Of a stretch of 64,000 bases of DNA, positions 1-7,878 are shown piece after piece. The stretch spans positions 434,001 to 498,000 of the forward strand of contig CAVXIF010000011.1 of the NCBI GenBank assembly GCA_963761775.1. The letters are read 5' to 3'. The position numbers and the translations under genes were made by a program. Within the stretch, counting starts at the first letter, position 1. Each line of letters opens with the position of its first letter. Below the pieces are notes generated by a model that saw only the letters and a program-made list of their open reading frames with translations, had not been told where the DNA came from and did no database searches. This DNA is from Parerythrobacter_A sp963761775. Its GTDB lineage: Bacteria; Pseudomonadota; Alphaproteobacteria; Sphingomonadales; Sphingomonadaceae.

Positions 1-785
1 ATCAGCACCACCGTCCGCAGGAACAGGTCGCGATTGACGGAGAGAAACGGACGCAGCGCCTCCCATCCGATGCCGGTTCCTTGCCGCAGCGCCGTACACA
101 CCGCTGCGCCAACCGTACCGCGAAACACGAACGCCGCAACCAGCGCGAGCTTGCCGTATTCCGCGATGAAGCTGGACCAGCCGATGCCTGCAATGCCGAA
201 ATCCAGCGCCAGCACGAACCACAGGCCCAGCGCGATATTGGCGAGGTTATAGATAACCTCGAACACCAGCACCGCCGTCATCCGCCGCTGTCCGACAAGA
301 AAACCGATCAGCGCCAGGTTCGCCATCACGGCGGGCGCGGTCCAGTACCGGATTTCGGCATAGGTCCGCGCCGCGCGCAATACCTCGCCCTGCGCGCCCA
401 GAGCTTCCAGCATTGCGGGCAGCAGCACGGGCTTTGCCGCCAGCAGCACCGCCGCGATGGCGAGGCCGACGAACAGGCCGCGCACCAGCACCTCCGCCTG
501 TGCCGCGACCGCCCCGTCGGGTCCGGCGCGGGTACCCGCTTGCGCGACCAGTCCGGTAGTGCCGGTCTTGAGGAAGTTCATCACGGTAAACAGCACGGCG
601 AACAGCCGCGCGCCGATATCGACTGCACCCTGAACCGCCGCATCGTTCAGCCGCGCGACCACCCACATGTCGCCAAGCCCGATCAGCGCGGTGGCGACAT
701 TGGTGACCATCGCCGGGATTGCGATGGCCCAGATTATGCGGGGATCGACGCGCGTGGTTGATGCGGCGTTGGTCGAAGACGGCAC
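1..785 (-). CDS. MATE family efflux transporter, N-terminal part (runs off window)
   Basis: About 261 codons of the N-terminal half of a polytopic inner-membrane protein; the frame is open to the window edge, so the C-terminal half is missing. After a short polar leader come long hydrophobic helices, with the early MATE signature LIGLGDMWVVARL around residues 34-46 (Asp about 39 in the first helix). MATE pumps exchange Na+ or H+ for drugs and metabolites; the sequence most resembles the DinF-like branch. The start is taken at a GTG (785), with another in-frame GTG at 809; neither has a convincing ribosome site. Two tRNA genes lie upstream on the same strand. The substrate cannot be told from sequence. 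Confidence 0.75.
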   Translation of the reverse strand, partial: MPSSTNAASTTRVDPRIIWAIAIPAMVTNVATALIGLGDMWVVARLNDAAVQGAVDIGARLFAVLFTVMNFLKTGTTGLVAQAGTRAGPDGAVAAQAEVLVRGLFVGLAIAAVLLAAKPVLLPAMLEALGAQGEVLRAARTYAEIRYWTAPAVMANLALIGFLVGQRRMTAVLVFEVIYNLANIALGLWFVLALDFGIAGIGWSSFIAEYGKLALVAAFVFRGTVGAAVCTALRQGTGIGWEALRPFLSVNRDLFLRTVVL

Positions 786-835
786 GGTTATGCCCTTCCG
801 CTGTGCCACGCCGGTGCGGCAGGTTTCACAGTTGG

Positions 836-909
836 TCGGGAAGAGAGGATTCGAACCTCCGACCCCCTGTACCCAAAACAGGTGCGCTACCAGGCTGCGC
901 CACTTCCCG
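836..909 (-). tRNA. tRNA-Pro(TGG)
   Basis: The minus strand folds as a cloverleaf: acceptor CGGGAAG pairs with CTTCCCG, the D loop is GCGCAGCCTGGTAGCGC, the anticodon stem CCTGT/ACAGG encloses a loop with TGG, and the T loop contains GGTTCGAATCC. The discriminator is A. CCA is not encoded. Another proline tRNA (GGG) lies at about 8.4 kb. Confidence 0.95.
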
Positions 910-968
910 ACCCTGTGATGCGCCGATGCTGCGTCCCGGCCGGTTGGCTTCACCGGATTGGCATCCGG

Positions 969-1042
969 TGGGCCCGGAGGGACTCGAACCCCCGACCTAG
1001 CCGTTATGAGCGGCCAGCTCTAACCAACTGAGCTACAGGCCC
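969..1042 (-). tRNA. tRNA-Met(CAT), elongator type
   Basis: The minus-strand cloverleaf has acceptor GGGCCTG/CGGGCCC with one G-T pair, D arm AGCTCAGTTGGTTAGAGCT, an anticodon loop CTCATAA giving CAT, and T arm GGGGGTTCGAGTCCCTC. CCA is not fully encoded. The acceptor starts with a perfect G-C pair, so it is not the initiator. A CAT anticodon can also be lysidine-modified tRNA-Ile2; the D arm and overall form look more like elongator Met, but this is not certain. Confidence 0.85.
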
Positions 1043-1139
1043 CCGAAGTGCCATGTCCGGAATACCGGACCGACCATGCGGAGCAGCGCGAAGGGCGCGT
1101 TAGCTGGCCCGATGCGGCAGGGCAAGCGTTGTGCGTGTG

Positions 1140-2135
1140 TTACCTTACGATTGCGTCGCTAATGTCGGCGATGGATGTCGGCGCGACATTGCGCATGGCG
1201 AGATAGGCATACACGCGCCGCCACCAGTCATACAACGCCTCGACATCGGCCTCGCTGCGCACATAGGGCGTGTTGCCCGGCGCGAGCGAGGGGCTGTGGA
1301 AGCTGAACACCAGCAGCGGCAGCCCGTCGTCCAGCGCCATGTCGATGCCGCGAATGGCCTCCTCCACACCGACCCCTTCGGGCGTCAGCGGAATACGTTC
1401 AAGCAACCCGGTGCGCGCCAGCAGACCGGGCAGGCGCGGCACCCCCGCGGCGAGGCGGTTGAGGCCCGTACCCTGTCGCCGCAACACGCCCCAATAGGTC
1501 GTGGTGACCGGCAGTTCGAGCAGGCGTTGTTCGGCATCGATCCAGTAAGGATGCAGCGGATGCGCGCTGTAATCGGGGCCCCCCGCCGCCGTGTAATCGA
1601 AATGCGTGCGGACCGATGTGTCCATCGCGATGCCGCCATCGATCAGCATCTGGGCGGTGTCGTCGCCCAGCCCGTAACGCCCCGCGCGATAGCTCAGCGG
1701 TGCGACGCCGAACCCCTCGGCAATCGCATCGCGTAGCCGGTTGAACTTGTCACGCTCCAGCGCGGGCGGCAGGTTTCCGGCGAAGCTGTTTGTCTCGTTT
1801 ACGGTTTCCTCGTGCGGCGGGTTCACCCACGGATGCAATTGCACGCCTACTTCCGCGCGTCCGGCGGTGATCGCGGGGCCAAGGATTTCTTGCGCCGCCT
1901 GCGACGTGGCGACCGGCCAGTCCACAAGGTATAACGGCACGACTCCCAACTCTTCGCAAAACGCCTGAAACCGGGCGAGTTGTGGCAAGTGGGTCAGGCT
2001 GCGATTGTCGCGGTCGAAGGGCTGCGACCAGTCGAATTCCTCTTCGGTATCGACAGTCAGCAATGCGCGCTGCCCGAAGCCGGGTGCAAAAGTTGCACGG
2101 GCTTCCGGTGATGGTGGATCGCGCATCGACCGCAT
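1140..2135 (-). CDS. polysaccharide deacetylase family protein (WalW-like)
   Basis: A 331-residue protein. The N-terminus has the acidic NodB-type motif LLTVDTEEEFDW (residues about 26-37), followed by LHPWVNPP with candidate metal His and a C-terminal SFHSPSLAPG segment, so it fits the carbohydrate esterase 4-like / WalW group of sphingomonads. Such enzymes remove N-acetyl groups from cell-surface polysaccharides, but the substrate here is unknown. No signal peptide is evident, which would place it in the cytoplasm. ATG codons at 2135 and 2126 and a TTG at 2156 are all possible starts. It lies about 75 bp downstream of the kinase-like gene on the same strand, probably in one operon. Confidence 0.75.
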   Translation of the reverse strand: MRSMRDPPSPEARATFAPGFGQRALLTVDTEEEFDWSQPFDRDNRSLTHLPQLARFQAFCEELGVVPLYLVDWPVATSQAAQEILGPAITAGRAEVGVQLHPWVNPPHEETVNETNSFAGNLPPALERDKFNRLRDAIAEGFGVAPLSYRAGRYGLGDDTAQMLIDGGIAMDTSVRTHFDYTAAGGPDYSAHPLHPYWIDAEQRLLELPVTTTYWGVLRRQGTGLNRLAAGVPRLPGLLARTGLLERIPLTPEGVGVEEAIRGIDMALDDGLPLLVFSFHSPSLAPGNTPYVRSEADVEALYDWWRRVYAYLAMRNVAPTSIADISDAIVR

Positions 2136-2210
2136 CGTTTGCACCGCCCCGTTCAATTCCCGCCCCGTTCAATCCCCGCCACACCTGCGAGCCGCCGGTC
2201 ATGCGGTTGC

Positions 2211-3890
2211 TCAGGCGGTTACGTGGCTAGTTTCGCGTGCAGTTCCGGTCAAGCGCGGCAGGTGCAGCGTCAGCGCGTTGGCGCTGTCGGTCAGGTCGCC
2301 CCCGGCCGCGCGTGCTTCGGCACGAGCCAGGCGCAGCGAGAAGCCCGCCGCGAACATGCCGGCGCGCAGCGGCCCAGCATTGCTGCGCGTAGTCGCGGCG
2401 TAGATATCGTCCTGCGCGGCTAATGCGCGAGGCATGGTGCATTTCAAGCGCACGGTATCGGCCTTCTCCTTCAACCGTAGCCGGATATGTTCTCCCGGTT
2501 CGAGCAGCCCGGCTAACGTCGCCATCAAACGCCAGCACAACGCCTCCGCTTCGTTCCCCGCAAGGGACACCGGTGCGTAGCGGGGTGTCGCCTTGAGCAT
2601 CATGCCTGCATCGCGCCCGCCAAGAACCGGCGCGATTTGTTCGACAAGGCGCGCGACGATAGCGCCAAGGTCGCTTTCCCCGCCCGCCAAAACCATCGTG
2701 CCGCTTTCCAGCTGTGCCAGCCGGTCCAGTTCCTCGAACCCCGCCAGCACGCGCGCGCCGTCGCCTGCGATCGCCGCCGCCAGCGCGCGGTATTCGTGTG
2801 GGGCGGGGCCGAGTTGCTGCTGCTGGATCATCTCGGCGAAGCCCTGCATCGCGCCTGCCGGTGTGCGCAGCTCGTGGAGCAATTGTCGTAGCCGATCCGC
2901 CTCGCGCGCAGCAGCCGGGTCGGGACGCGCCGTTGCAGCGGGCGGGCGGCGGAACATTCCGGCATAGCCGCCGAACTGGCCGGTTAGCGGGTCGAAGCGC
3001 GGCATGGCGTCGATGATCCAGTCGCCCGCAATCATGGCAGCACCGCCCAGCGTGGTGGCGATGTTGCGCAGCGGCTGGCGCTGCGCGATCAGGGTGCGGA
3101 CGGTTTCGGCCGTGTCTTCTTTCGCTTCGCTGCCCGGTAGCCGCATCCGGTACACCATTGGCGCAACCGCGCGATCGGCCCATGCGATACGACCCATCGT
3201 GTCGGTCGTGAAGCGGAACAGCGGCAAGGCGGGTGCGGTGTTGGCGGCCTTCTCGCCCAGCGGCAGGCGCGGGGCGTGCGTGCTGTCATGGGCCGCATCA
3301 TTGGCCGCAAGCGCAACGCCGGCGGGGCGCTTTTGCTGATAGGTCTGAATCCGCTCGACCAGCGCACCGATTTCGCTTTGCTTGACCGGAGAGGCGGGTG
3401 GTGGCGGCGGCGCATCGGGTTCCTGCACCGGCCGCCCGCCATCAGGTGCGGGCAGTCCCTGATCCTGTATGCCGAGCTGTTCCAGCGCGTCGCGCACGCG
3501 CGGCGGCAGATTGCGCTGCAACCGCAGGAAGCCGCGCGCGCGCAGGGGCAGGCGCGGGATCAGCGCAAGCCAGTCCTCCTCGCCCAACCGTGCAGAACGC
3601 AGCGCCGCGGCCGCCACTTCGGGCTCGTCTTCGGCCAGGTGATAGGCCAGTTCCGGATTGCGAAACCGCGCCGCCGGTTCGCCGACCATTGCGGCCCGCT
3701 CTCCAGCCGGGATCATCTCGCCCAGCGCCGCCAGCCGCAGCCACGCCGCCGCCAGCAGGCTGCGGTCCGTCCCGTTTGTGCGGCTGCCGAGCAAATCCAG
3801 CAATTGCCGGAATTGCGTGCGCGCAGCCCGATCGCCTGCCGCGCGATGGCGCAGCACCGTGGCCAGACGGTCATCGAAAAGCATGGGCAT
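2211..3890 (-). CDS. sensor histidine kinase-like protein with degenerate ATPase domain
   Basis: A 559-residue soluble protein with no clear membrane helix. The N-terminal third is helical and Arg/Ala-rich, followed by a proline-rich linker (about 155-175). A PAS-like segment (about 225-315) leads into a HisKA-type dimerisation helix with LLHELRTPAGAMQGF, His about 339. The C-terminal ATP-binding region is poor: no N-box Asn or DxGxG box is recognisable, and the last glycine box survives only as AAGFSLRLARAEARAAGG. It may bind ATP weakly or act as a scaffold. ATG at 3890 is used; another ATG follows two codons later. No response regulator adjoins it; a WalW-like deacetylase follows. Confidence 0.75.
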   Translation of the reverse strand: MPMLFDDRLATVLRHRAAGDRAARTQFRQLLDLLGSRTNGTDRSLLAAAWLRLAALGEMIPAGERAAMVGEPAARFRNPELAYHLAEDEPEVAAAALRSARLGEEDWLALIPRLPLRARGFLRLQRNLPPRVRDALEQLGIQDQGLPAPDGGRPVQEPDAPPPPPASPVKQSEIGALVERIQTYQQKRPAGVALAANDAAHDSTHAPRLPLGEKAANTAPALPLFRFTTDTMGRIAWADRAVAPMVYRMRLPGSEAKEDTAETVRTLIAQRQPLRNIATTLGGAAMIAGDWIIDAMPRFDPLTGQFGGYAGMFRRPPAATARPDPAAAREADRLRQLLHELRTPAGAMQGFAEMIQQQQLGPAPHEYRALAAAIAGDGARVLAGFEELDRLAQLESGTMVLAGGESDLGAIVARLVEQIAPVLGGRDAGMMLKATPRYAPVSLAGNEAEALCWRLMATLAGLLEPGEHIRLRLKEKADTVRLKCTMPRALAAQDDIYAATTRSNAGPLRAGMFAAGFSLRLARAEARAAGGDLTDSANALTLHLPRLTGTARETSHVTA

Positions 3891-4105
3891 CAAAGGGTTT
3901 GGGCGGCGGCATAAAAGGCGGGCGAAACCTGTAGTGGACGGAAGGGTGAAGCGGCGATGGCAGGACTGTCGGGCACGACACCCGCGCGGGCGCCGAACCG
4001 GCGGGTCCGTTGCATGTGTCTAGCCGTCGCAGCGGCGACATGAACCACCGACTATCCACCGTTGCAAAGCGGGACAGCTGCTGGCACAAACAATAAAATT
4101 AGCCT

Positions 4106-4132
4106 GCCGCGACATTTTACGCGGCTTTGTTT
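4106..4132 (+). promoter_or_regulatory. hairpin followed by T-rich run in the spacer upstream of the Lrp/AsnC gene
   Basis: GCCGCG and CGCGGC (4106-4111 and 4120-4125) enclose an AT-rich 8-base loop and are followed by TTTGTTT. It lies in the roughly 300 bp between divergently oriented genes and could be a weak terminator or a binding site for the adjacent regulator. Nothing else was recognised in this spacer. Confidence 0.3.
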
Positions 4133-4184
4133 CAGCGCGGCGGAATTTACCGGCGCGGCAGATAGCCACGGCGGTCTATTGCCG

Positions 4185-4694
4185 ATGCGGTATACCGGCT
4201 GTGTCGGAACACCAGTTGCAGGGGGTGATATCATTACCAGTCTGGACATTATCGACCGCAAGCTGCTTGCCGAGCTCCAGAGCGAGGGGCGCATTACCAA
4301 TGTCGAACTGGCGCAGCGAGTCGGGCTGACCGCGCCGCCATGCCTGCGCCGGGTCCGCGCGCTGGAGGAAAGCGGCGTCATCCATGGCTATCACGCCGAT
4401 CTGGACGCGGCCGAGCTGGGCTTCGGCATAACCGTTTTCGCGATGGTCAGTCTGAAAAGCCAGGCCGAAGATGCTCTGCGCGAGTTCGAGGATCACATGA
4501 ACGCATTGCCCGAAGTGCGCGAAGTCCACATGCTGAATGGCGAGATCGATTTCATTCTGAAAATCGTCAGCCGGGACTTGCAGAGCTTCCAGGAATTCCT
4601 GACCGGCAAGCTGACGCCCGCGCCCAATGTCGAAAGCGTCAAGACCAGCCTGACGATCCGCACCAGCAAGCACGAGCCGGGCGTTCCGATCTAA
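4185..4694 (+). CDS. Lrp/AsnC family transcriptional regulator
   Basis: The protein begins with the family's winged-helix domain (LDIIDRKLLAELQSEGRITN, then LAQRVGLTAPPCLRRVRALEESG) and ends with the RAM ligand-binding domain, including VREVHMLNGEIDFILKI. Lrp/AsnC proteins sense amino acids or other small molecules and act as dimers or octamers on DNA. The usual core would start at ITSLD, where the DNA has ATT (4233) preceded by a good GGGGGT ribosome site 7 bases away. The ATG at 4185 is the first conventional start and is used here, but it adds 16 residues without an obvious ribosome site. It stands alone, with no operon partner. Confidence 0.88.
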   Translation: MRYTGCVGTPVAGGDIITSLDIIDRKLLAELQSEGRITNVELAQRVGLTAPPCLRRVRALEESGVIHGYHADLDAAELGFGITVFAMVSLKSQAEDALREFEDHMNALPEVREVHMLNGEIDFILKIVSRDLQSFQEFLTGKLTPAPNVESVKTSLTIRTSKHEPGVPI

Positions 4695-4763
4695 GCCGCG
4701 ACATCGTGCCGGATACGCTGCTGTGCGAATGGTTCCGATAACCTAGTTTTTGCTACGCGTTTC

Positions 4764-4788
4764 GGAACGGATTGCCGCCCCACACGCT
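4764..4788 (+). promoter_or_regulatory. possible EcfG-type stress promoter
   Basis: GGAAC (4764-4768) lies 16 bases before CGCT (4785-4788), one mismatch from the GGAAC-N16/17-CGTT consensus of the alphaproteobacterial general stress sigma factor. It sits just upstream of a stress-type gene. One such match in GC-rich DNA is weak evidence. Confidence 0.25.
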
Positions 4789-4811
4789 CCTTTGACAACA
4801 TCAATCAAAGG
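4789..4811 (+). promoter_or_regulatory. inverted repeat that can sequester the ribosome binding site of the stress-type gene
   Basis: CCTTTGA (4789-4795) and TCAAAGG (4805-4811) are perfect inverted arms around a 9-base A-rich loop. The 3' arm contains the AAAGG Shine-Dalgarno of the gene starting at 4821, so a hairpin in the transcript would block ribosome entry. It could equally be a protein operator. If transcription starts inside the left arm, as the possible EcfG promoter would imply, the hairpin would not form. Confidence 0.4.
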
Positions 4812-4820
4812 AACGAACCC

Positions 4821-5333
4821 ATGACAACGCATGCACTTTTCGACCATCGCACCGAAGCCACCAAGGCCGTTGCCGATCTTCGCGCACTGGGTGTGAAGGA
4901 CGATAACATCTCCATCCTCGCCCATCATGGCGACGAGGTGAAGGAAGTCGACGCGGACGGCAACGTCACGGACGAAGACAACGGTAGCCTGGCACGCGGC
5001 ATACTCGGCGGCGGTGCATTGGGTGCCGGTTTGGGCGTCGCAGCGCTCGCCATTCCCGGGATCGGTCCCTTCGCAGCAATCGGCGCAATCGCAGCGGCAG
5101 CAACACCCGCCGCGATGGCAACCGGTGCCGCCGCTGGTGCCGCGCTTGGTTCGATCAAGGAAATTCTGCAGGGCAGCGATTACGACGACGCCGATGCGGA
5201 ATATTACGACCAGCATCTGCGCAATGGCCGCGTGCTGGTCGCGGTGGACGATGCAGCGGAGCTGAATGAAGCCGATATCAGCCGCGTGCTATACGCAGCA
5301 GGCGGCCACAACGCGGCCCGTGCGCGCACGTAA
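4821..5333 (+). CDS. general-stress-type protein with glycine/alanine-rich hydrophobic core
   Basis: A 170-residue protein with an N-terminal alpha/beta segment (FDHRTEATKAVADLRALGV) like the YflT/GSP17M heat-induced family. A long Gly/Ala-rich hydrophobic stretch (about 58-112) could form a membrane-inserting hairpin, and the acidic C-terminal segment contains GRVLVAVDDAAELNEADI. Proteins of this layout are common in alphaproteobacteria and are often linked to stress or envelope maintenance, but the biochemical role is unknown. A strong AAAGGA ribosome site precedes the ATG, inside an inverted repeat. It is monocistronic, ending at a strong terminator shared with accC. Confidence 0.7.
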   Translation: MTTHALFDHRTEATKAVADLRALGVKDDNISILAHHGDEVKEVDADGNVTDEDNGSLARGILGGGALGAGLGVAALAIPGIGPFAAIGAIAAAATPAAMATGAAAGAALGSIKEILQGSDYDDADAEYYDQHLRNGRVLVAVDDAAELNEADISRVLYAAGGHNAARART

Positions 5334-5357
5334 GCTTCGGTTAGTGTAAGAAAATCA

Positions 5358-5389
5358 GGGCGGCGTGTCATCGACACGCCGCCCTTTTT
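5358..5389 (+). terminator. rho-independent terminator
   Basis: A perfect 12-bp GC-rich stem (GGGCGGCGTGTC / GACACGCCGCCC) with loop ATC is followed by TTTTT. It terminates the stress-type gene. The minus-strand accC transcript converges on it and may also use it. Confidence 0.9.
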
Positions 5390-5393
5390 ATTA

Positions 5394-6751
5394 CTACCCG
5401 TCCTGGCGCGTGGCGAGCCAGTCTTCCAGCCACTTGATTGAATAGTCTCCTGACTGCACATCGGGCTGCTGTACCAGCGCCTGGTGCAACGGGATCGACG
5501 TTTCGACGCCTTCCACCACCATCTCTTCCAACGCCCGCCTTAGCCGCATCAGGCACTTTTCGCGCGTGCGACCGAACACGATCAGTTTCGCGATCATGCT
5601 GTCGTAATAAGGCGGGATGGAATAACCCGCATAGAGGCCGCTATCGACGCGCACATGCATTCCGCCCGCCGCGTGATAATGGGTCACGGTGCCGGGAGAG
5701 GGTGCGAAGGTGAAGGGGTGTTCGGCATTGATACGGCATTCAATGGCGTGGCCATGCAGCGCGATCTCGTCCTGCGTGAACGATAATGGCTTGCCACTAG
5801 CTATGCGAATCTGTTCGCGAACCAGATCGACGCCTGTCACCATTTCCGTCACCGGATGCTCGACCTGGAGCCGGGTGTTCATCTCGATGAAGTAGAACTC
5901 GCCGTCTTCCCACAGGAACTCGATGGTGCCCGCACCGCGATAGCCCATGTCGGCCATCGCGCTGGCGCAGATGTCGCCCATGCGCGCGCGTTCGGCATCG
6001 GAGAGAACGGGGGAGGGCGCTTCTTCCAGCACCTTCTGGTGGCGGCGTTGCAACGAGCAATCGCGCTCGCCCAGATGGATCGCATTACCCTTGCCGTCAC
6101 CGAACACCTGAAACTCGATATGGCGCGGATTGCCGAGGTATTTTTCCAGATAAACGGTGGCATCGCCAAAAGCGGATTTCGCTTCGTTGCCCGCCGCCTG
6201 CATCAGCGAGGCAAGCGTTTCCGGCCCTTCGCATACCTTCATCCCGCGCCCGCCGCCGCCCGATGCGGCCTTGATAATGACCGGATAGCCGATTTCTTCC
6301 GCAATCCGCGCGGCTTCCTCGGGTCGGAAACCGCCCCGTCGCTGCCCGGCACCAGCGGCAGGCCAAGGGCGCCCGCCGTGCGCTTCGCCATCACCTTGTC
6401 GCCCATCGTGCGGATGTGTTCGGGTTTCGGCCCGATCCACACGATATCATGCGCTTCCACGATTTCTGCGAACTTCTCGTTCTCCGACAGGAAACCGTAG
6501 CCCGGATGGATCGCGTCGCATTGCGCGATTTCGGCGGCCGAGATGATGGCCGCGGTGTTGAGATAGCTTTCGCTGGCGGGTGGCGGGCCGATACAGATGG
6601 CATGGTCGGCCAGCCGGACGTGCATGGCATCGGCATCGGCGGTGGAGTGCACGGCGACCGTCTCGATACCCATTTCGTGCGCGGCGCGATGGATGCGCAG
6701 CGCGATTTCGCTGCGGTTGGCGATCAGTATGCGGGTGATGGGCTTCGTCAT
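5394..6751 (-). CDS. accC: acetyl-CoA carboxylase, biotin carboxylase subunit (frameshifted in this sequence)
   Basis: Biotin carboxylase uses ATP and bicarbonate to carboxylate the biotin on AccB, the first half-reaction of acetyl-CoA carboxylase in fatty acid synthesis. The N-terminal frame has RILIANRSEIALRI and HPGYGFLSEN; the C-terminal frame has ASGGGGRGMKV (ATP-grasp loop) and EMNTRLQVEHPVTEM (catalytic Arg). Both frames are well conserved but one base is missing near 6319-6325, where GAC-CC(n)-GAG-GAA is expected. The span of 1358 nt is exactly one short of a 452-residue protein, normal for AccC. The gene is 4 bp downstream of accB. Its essential role makes a sequence error more likely than real loss. 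Confidence 0.95.
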
Positions 6752-6755
6752 GAGC

Positions 6756-7283
6756 TCAGCCGATGACGATCAGCGGCTGGCCGAATTCGATGGGCTGCGC
6801 GTTTTCCACCAGCATCGCCTTGATCGTGCCGGAGCGGTCGGCGGTGATCGGGTTCATCACCTTCATCGCCTCGACGATCAGCACGGTGTCGCCTTCCTTC
6901 ACCTGGTCGCCGATCTTGACGAAGTCCGGCGCTTCCGGCTCCGGTGCAAGGTACACGGTGCCGACCATCGGCGAGGTGAGCGCGTCCTTCGTGTCCGGCT
7001 CCTCGGCCGCGGTCGCAACCGGTGCTGCCGTCGTAACAGGAGGCGCCGCTGGTGGAGCGGCAGGCGGCGCGGCGACGCTGGCGACGGCGGTTGCGCCGCG
7101 CGAGACGCGCACCTTACGGTCGCCGTCTTCCACCGCGATTTCGGTGAGGCCCGTTTCGTCGAGCATCTCGGCCAGCTCGCGGATCAGTGCAGTGTCGACA
7201 TTCATGCCGCCGGTTGTGTTGGCCGCCGCCTGTCCTGCGCGTGCAGCCCCGCCTTTACCGGTTGCGTTCTTGTCGGTCGCCAT
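6756..7283 (-). CDS. accB: acetyl-CoA carboxylase biotin carboxyl carrier protein
   Basis: BCCP carries biotin between biotin carboxylase and the carboxyltransferase in malonyl-CoA synthesis. The 175-residue protein has an N-terminal region with the BCCP helix (IRELAEMLDETGLTEI), an Ala/Pro-rich flexible linker (about 83-112) and a C-terminal biotinyl domain with VEAMKVMN, the biotinylated Lys being residue 141. It starts with ATG at 7283; a Gly/Ala-rich extension of about 28 residues precedes the conserved part, so MNVDTALI is an alternative start. It lies between aroQ and accC, the usual alphaproteobacterial aroQ-accB-accC order. Confidence 0.96.
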   Translation of the reverse strand: MATDKNATGKGGAARAGQAAANTTGGMNVDTALIRELAEMLDETGLTEIAVEDGDRKVRVSRGATAVASVAAPPAAPPAAPPVTTAAPVATAAEEPDTKDALTSPMVGTVYLAPEPEAPDFVKIGDQVKEGDTVLIVEAMKVMNPITADRSGTIKAMLVENAQPIEFGQPLIVIG

Positions 7284-7389
7284 GTGTCTCGCTCGTTCGG
7301 TTGCAGGAATGTGACGTTGCCTATCCGTTTGCCAGCGATGCTGGCAAGCGTTGCGCGCATTCTTCTGGGCTAAAGCGCTGGCTTGTTCG

Positions 7390-7824
7390 CTACAGCGCTG
7401 CCGCCGCGTCTAGCGCGATGCGGTAGCTGTGCGCCCCGTGCCCCTGCACCGTCTGCACCGCCGCCATGCCAACATAGGAGGTGTGGCGGAACGGTTCGCG
7501 CGTGGACGGGTCCGACAGATGCACTTCGATCACCGGCACCGCGATGGCACGAATCGCATCGAGCAGCGCGATGGAGGTGTGCGTGTATGCGCCTGCATTC
7601 AGCAGCACCGCCTTCGCGCCGGTATCCTGCGCCTCGTGCAGCCAGTCGACCAGCTGCCCTTCATGGTTCGATTGCCGCATGTCGATGGCAAGGCCCAGCA
7701 CCTCGCCCCGCTCCACCAGCATCGCGCCGATATCGGCCAGCGTCTCCGACCCGTATATCGCCGGCTCCCGCGTGCCGAGCAGGTTGAGATTGGGGCCGTT
7801 GAGGACGAAGACGGTTCCGGTCAT
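7390..7824 (-). CDS. aroQ: type II 3-dehydroquinate dehydratase
   Basis: Converts 3-dehydroquinate to 3-dehydroshikimate in the shikimate pathway, as a cytosolic dodecamer. At 144 residues it has the usual length. It has the type II landmarks: NGPNLNLLGTREPAIYG (flexible lid with Arg and catalytic Tyr), MRQSNHEG, NAGAYTHTSIAL, and EVHLSDPSTREPFRHTS with the active-site His. It is the first of the aroQ-accB-accC run and lies 54 bp downstream of the holin-like gene on the same strand. Confidence 0.96.
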   Translation of the reverse strand: MTGTVFVLNGPNLNLLGTREPAIYGSETLADIGAMLVERGEVLGLAIDMRQSNHEGQLVDWLHEAQDTGAKAVLLNAGAYTHTSIALLDAIRAIAVPVIEVHLSDPSTREPFRHTSYVGMAAVQTVQGHGAHSYRIALDAAAAL

Positions 7825-7878
7825 GCTTTGCCGTCATACCGAGATGATCGGCGAATGCATTATTAAACGGTGCGGTAT

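Noticed and set aside
81..761. 226-codon plus-strand frame at the window start
   Set aside because: Antisense to the MATE transporter; the minus strand has coherent membrane helices while this frame is His/Gln/Arg-rich noise.
2151..2170. Repeated GTTCAAT upstream of the deacetylase gene, considered as a LexA box
   Set aside because: The two GTTC are separated by 12 bases, not 7.
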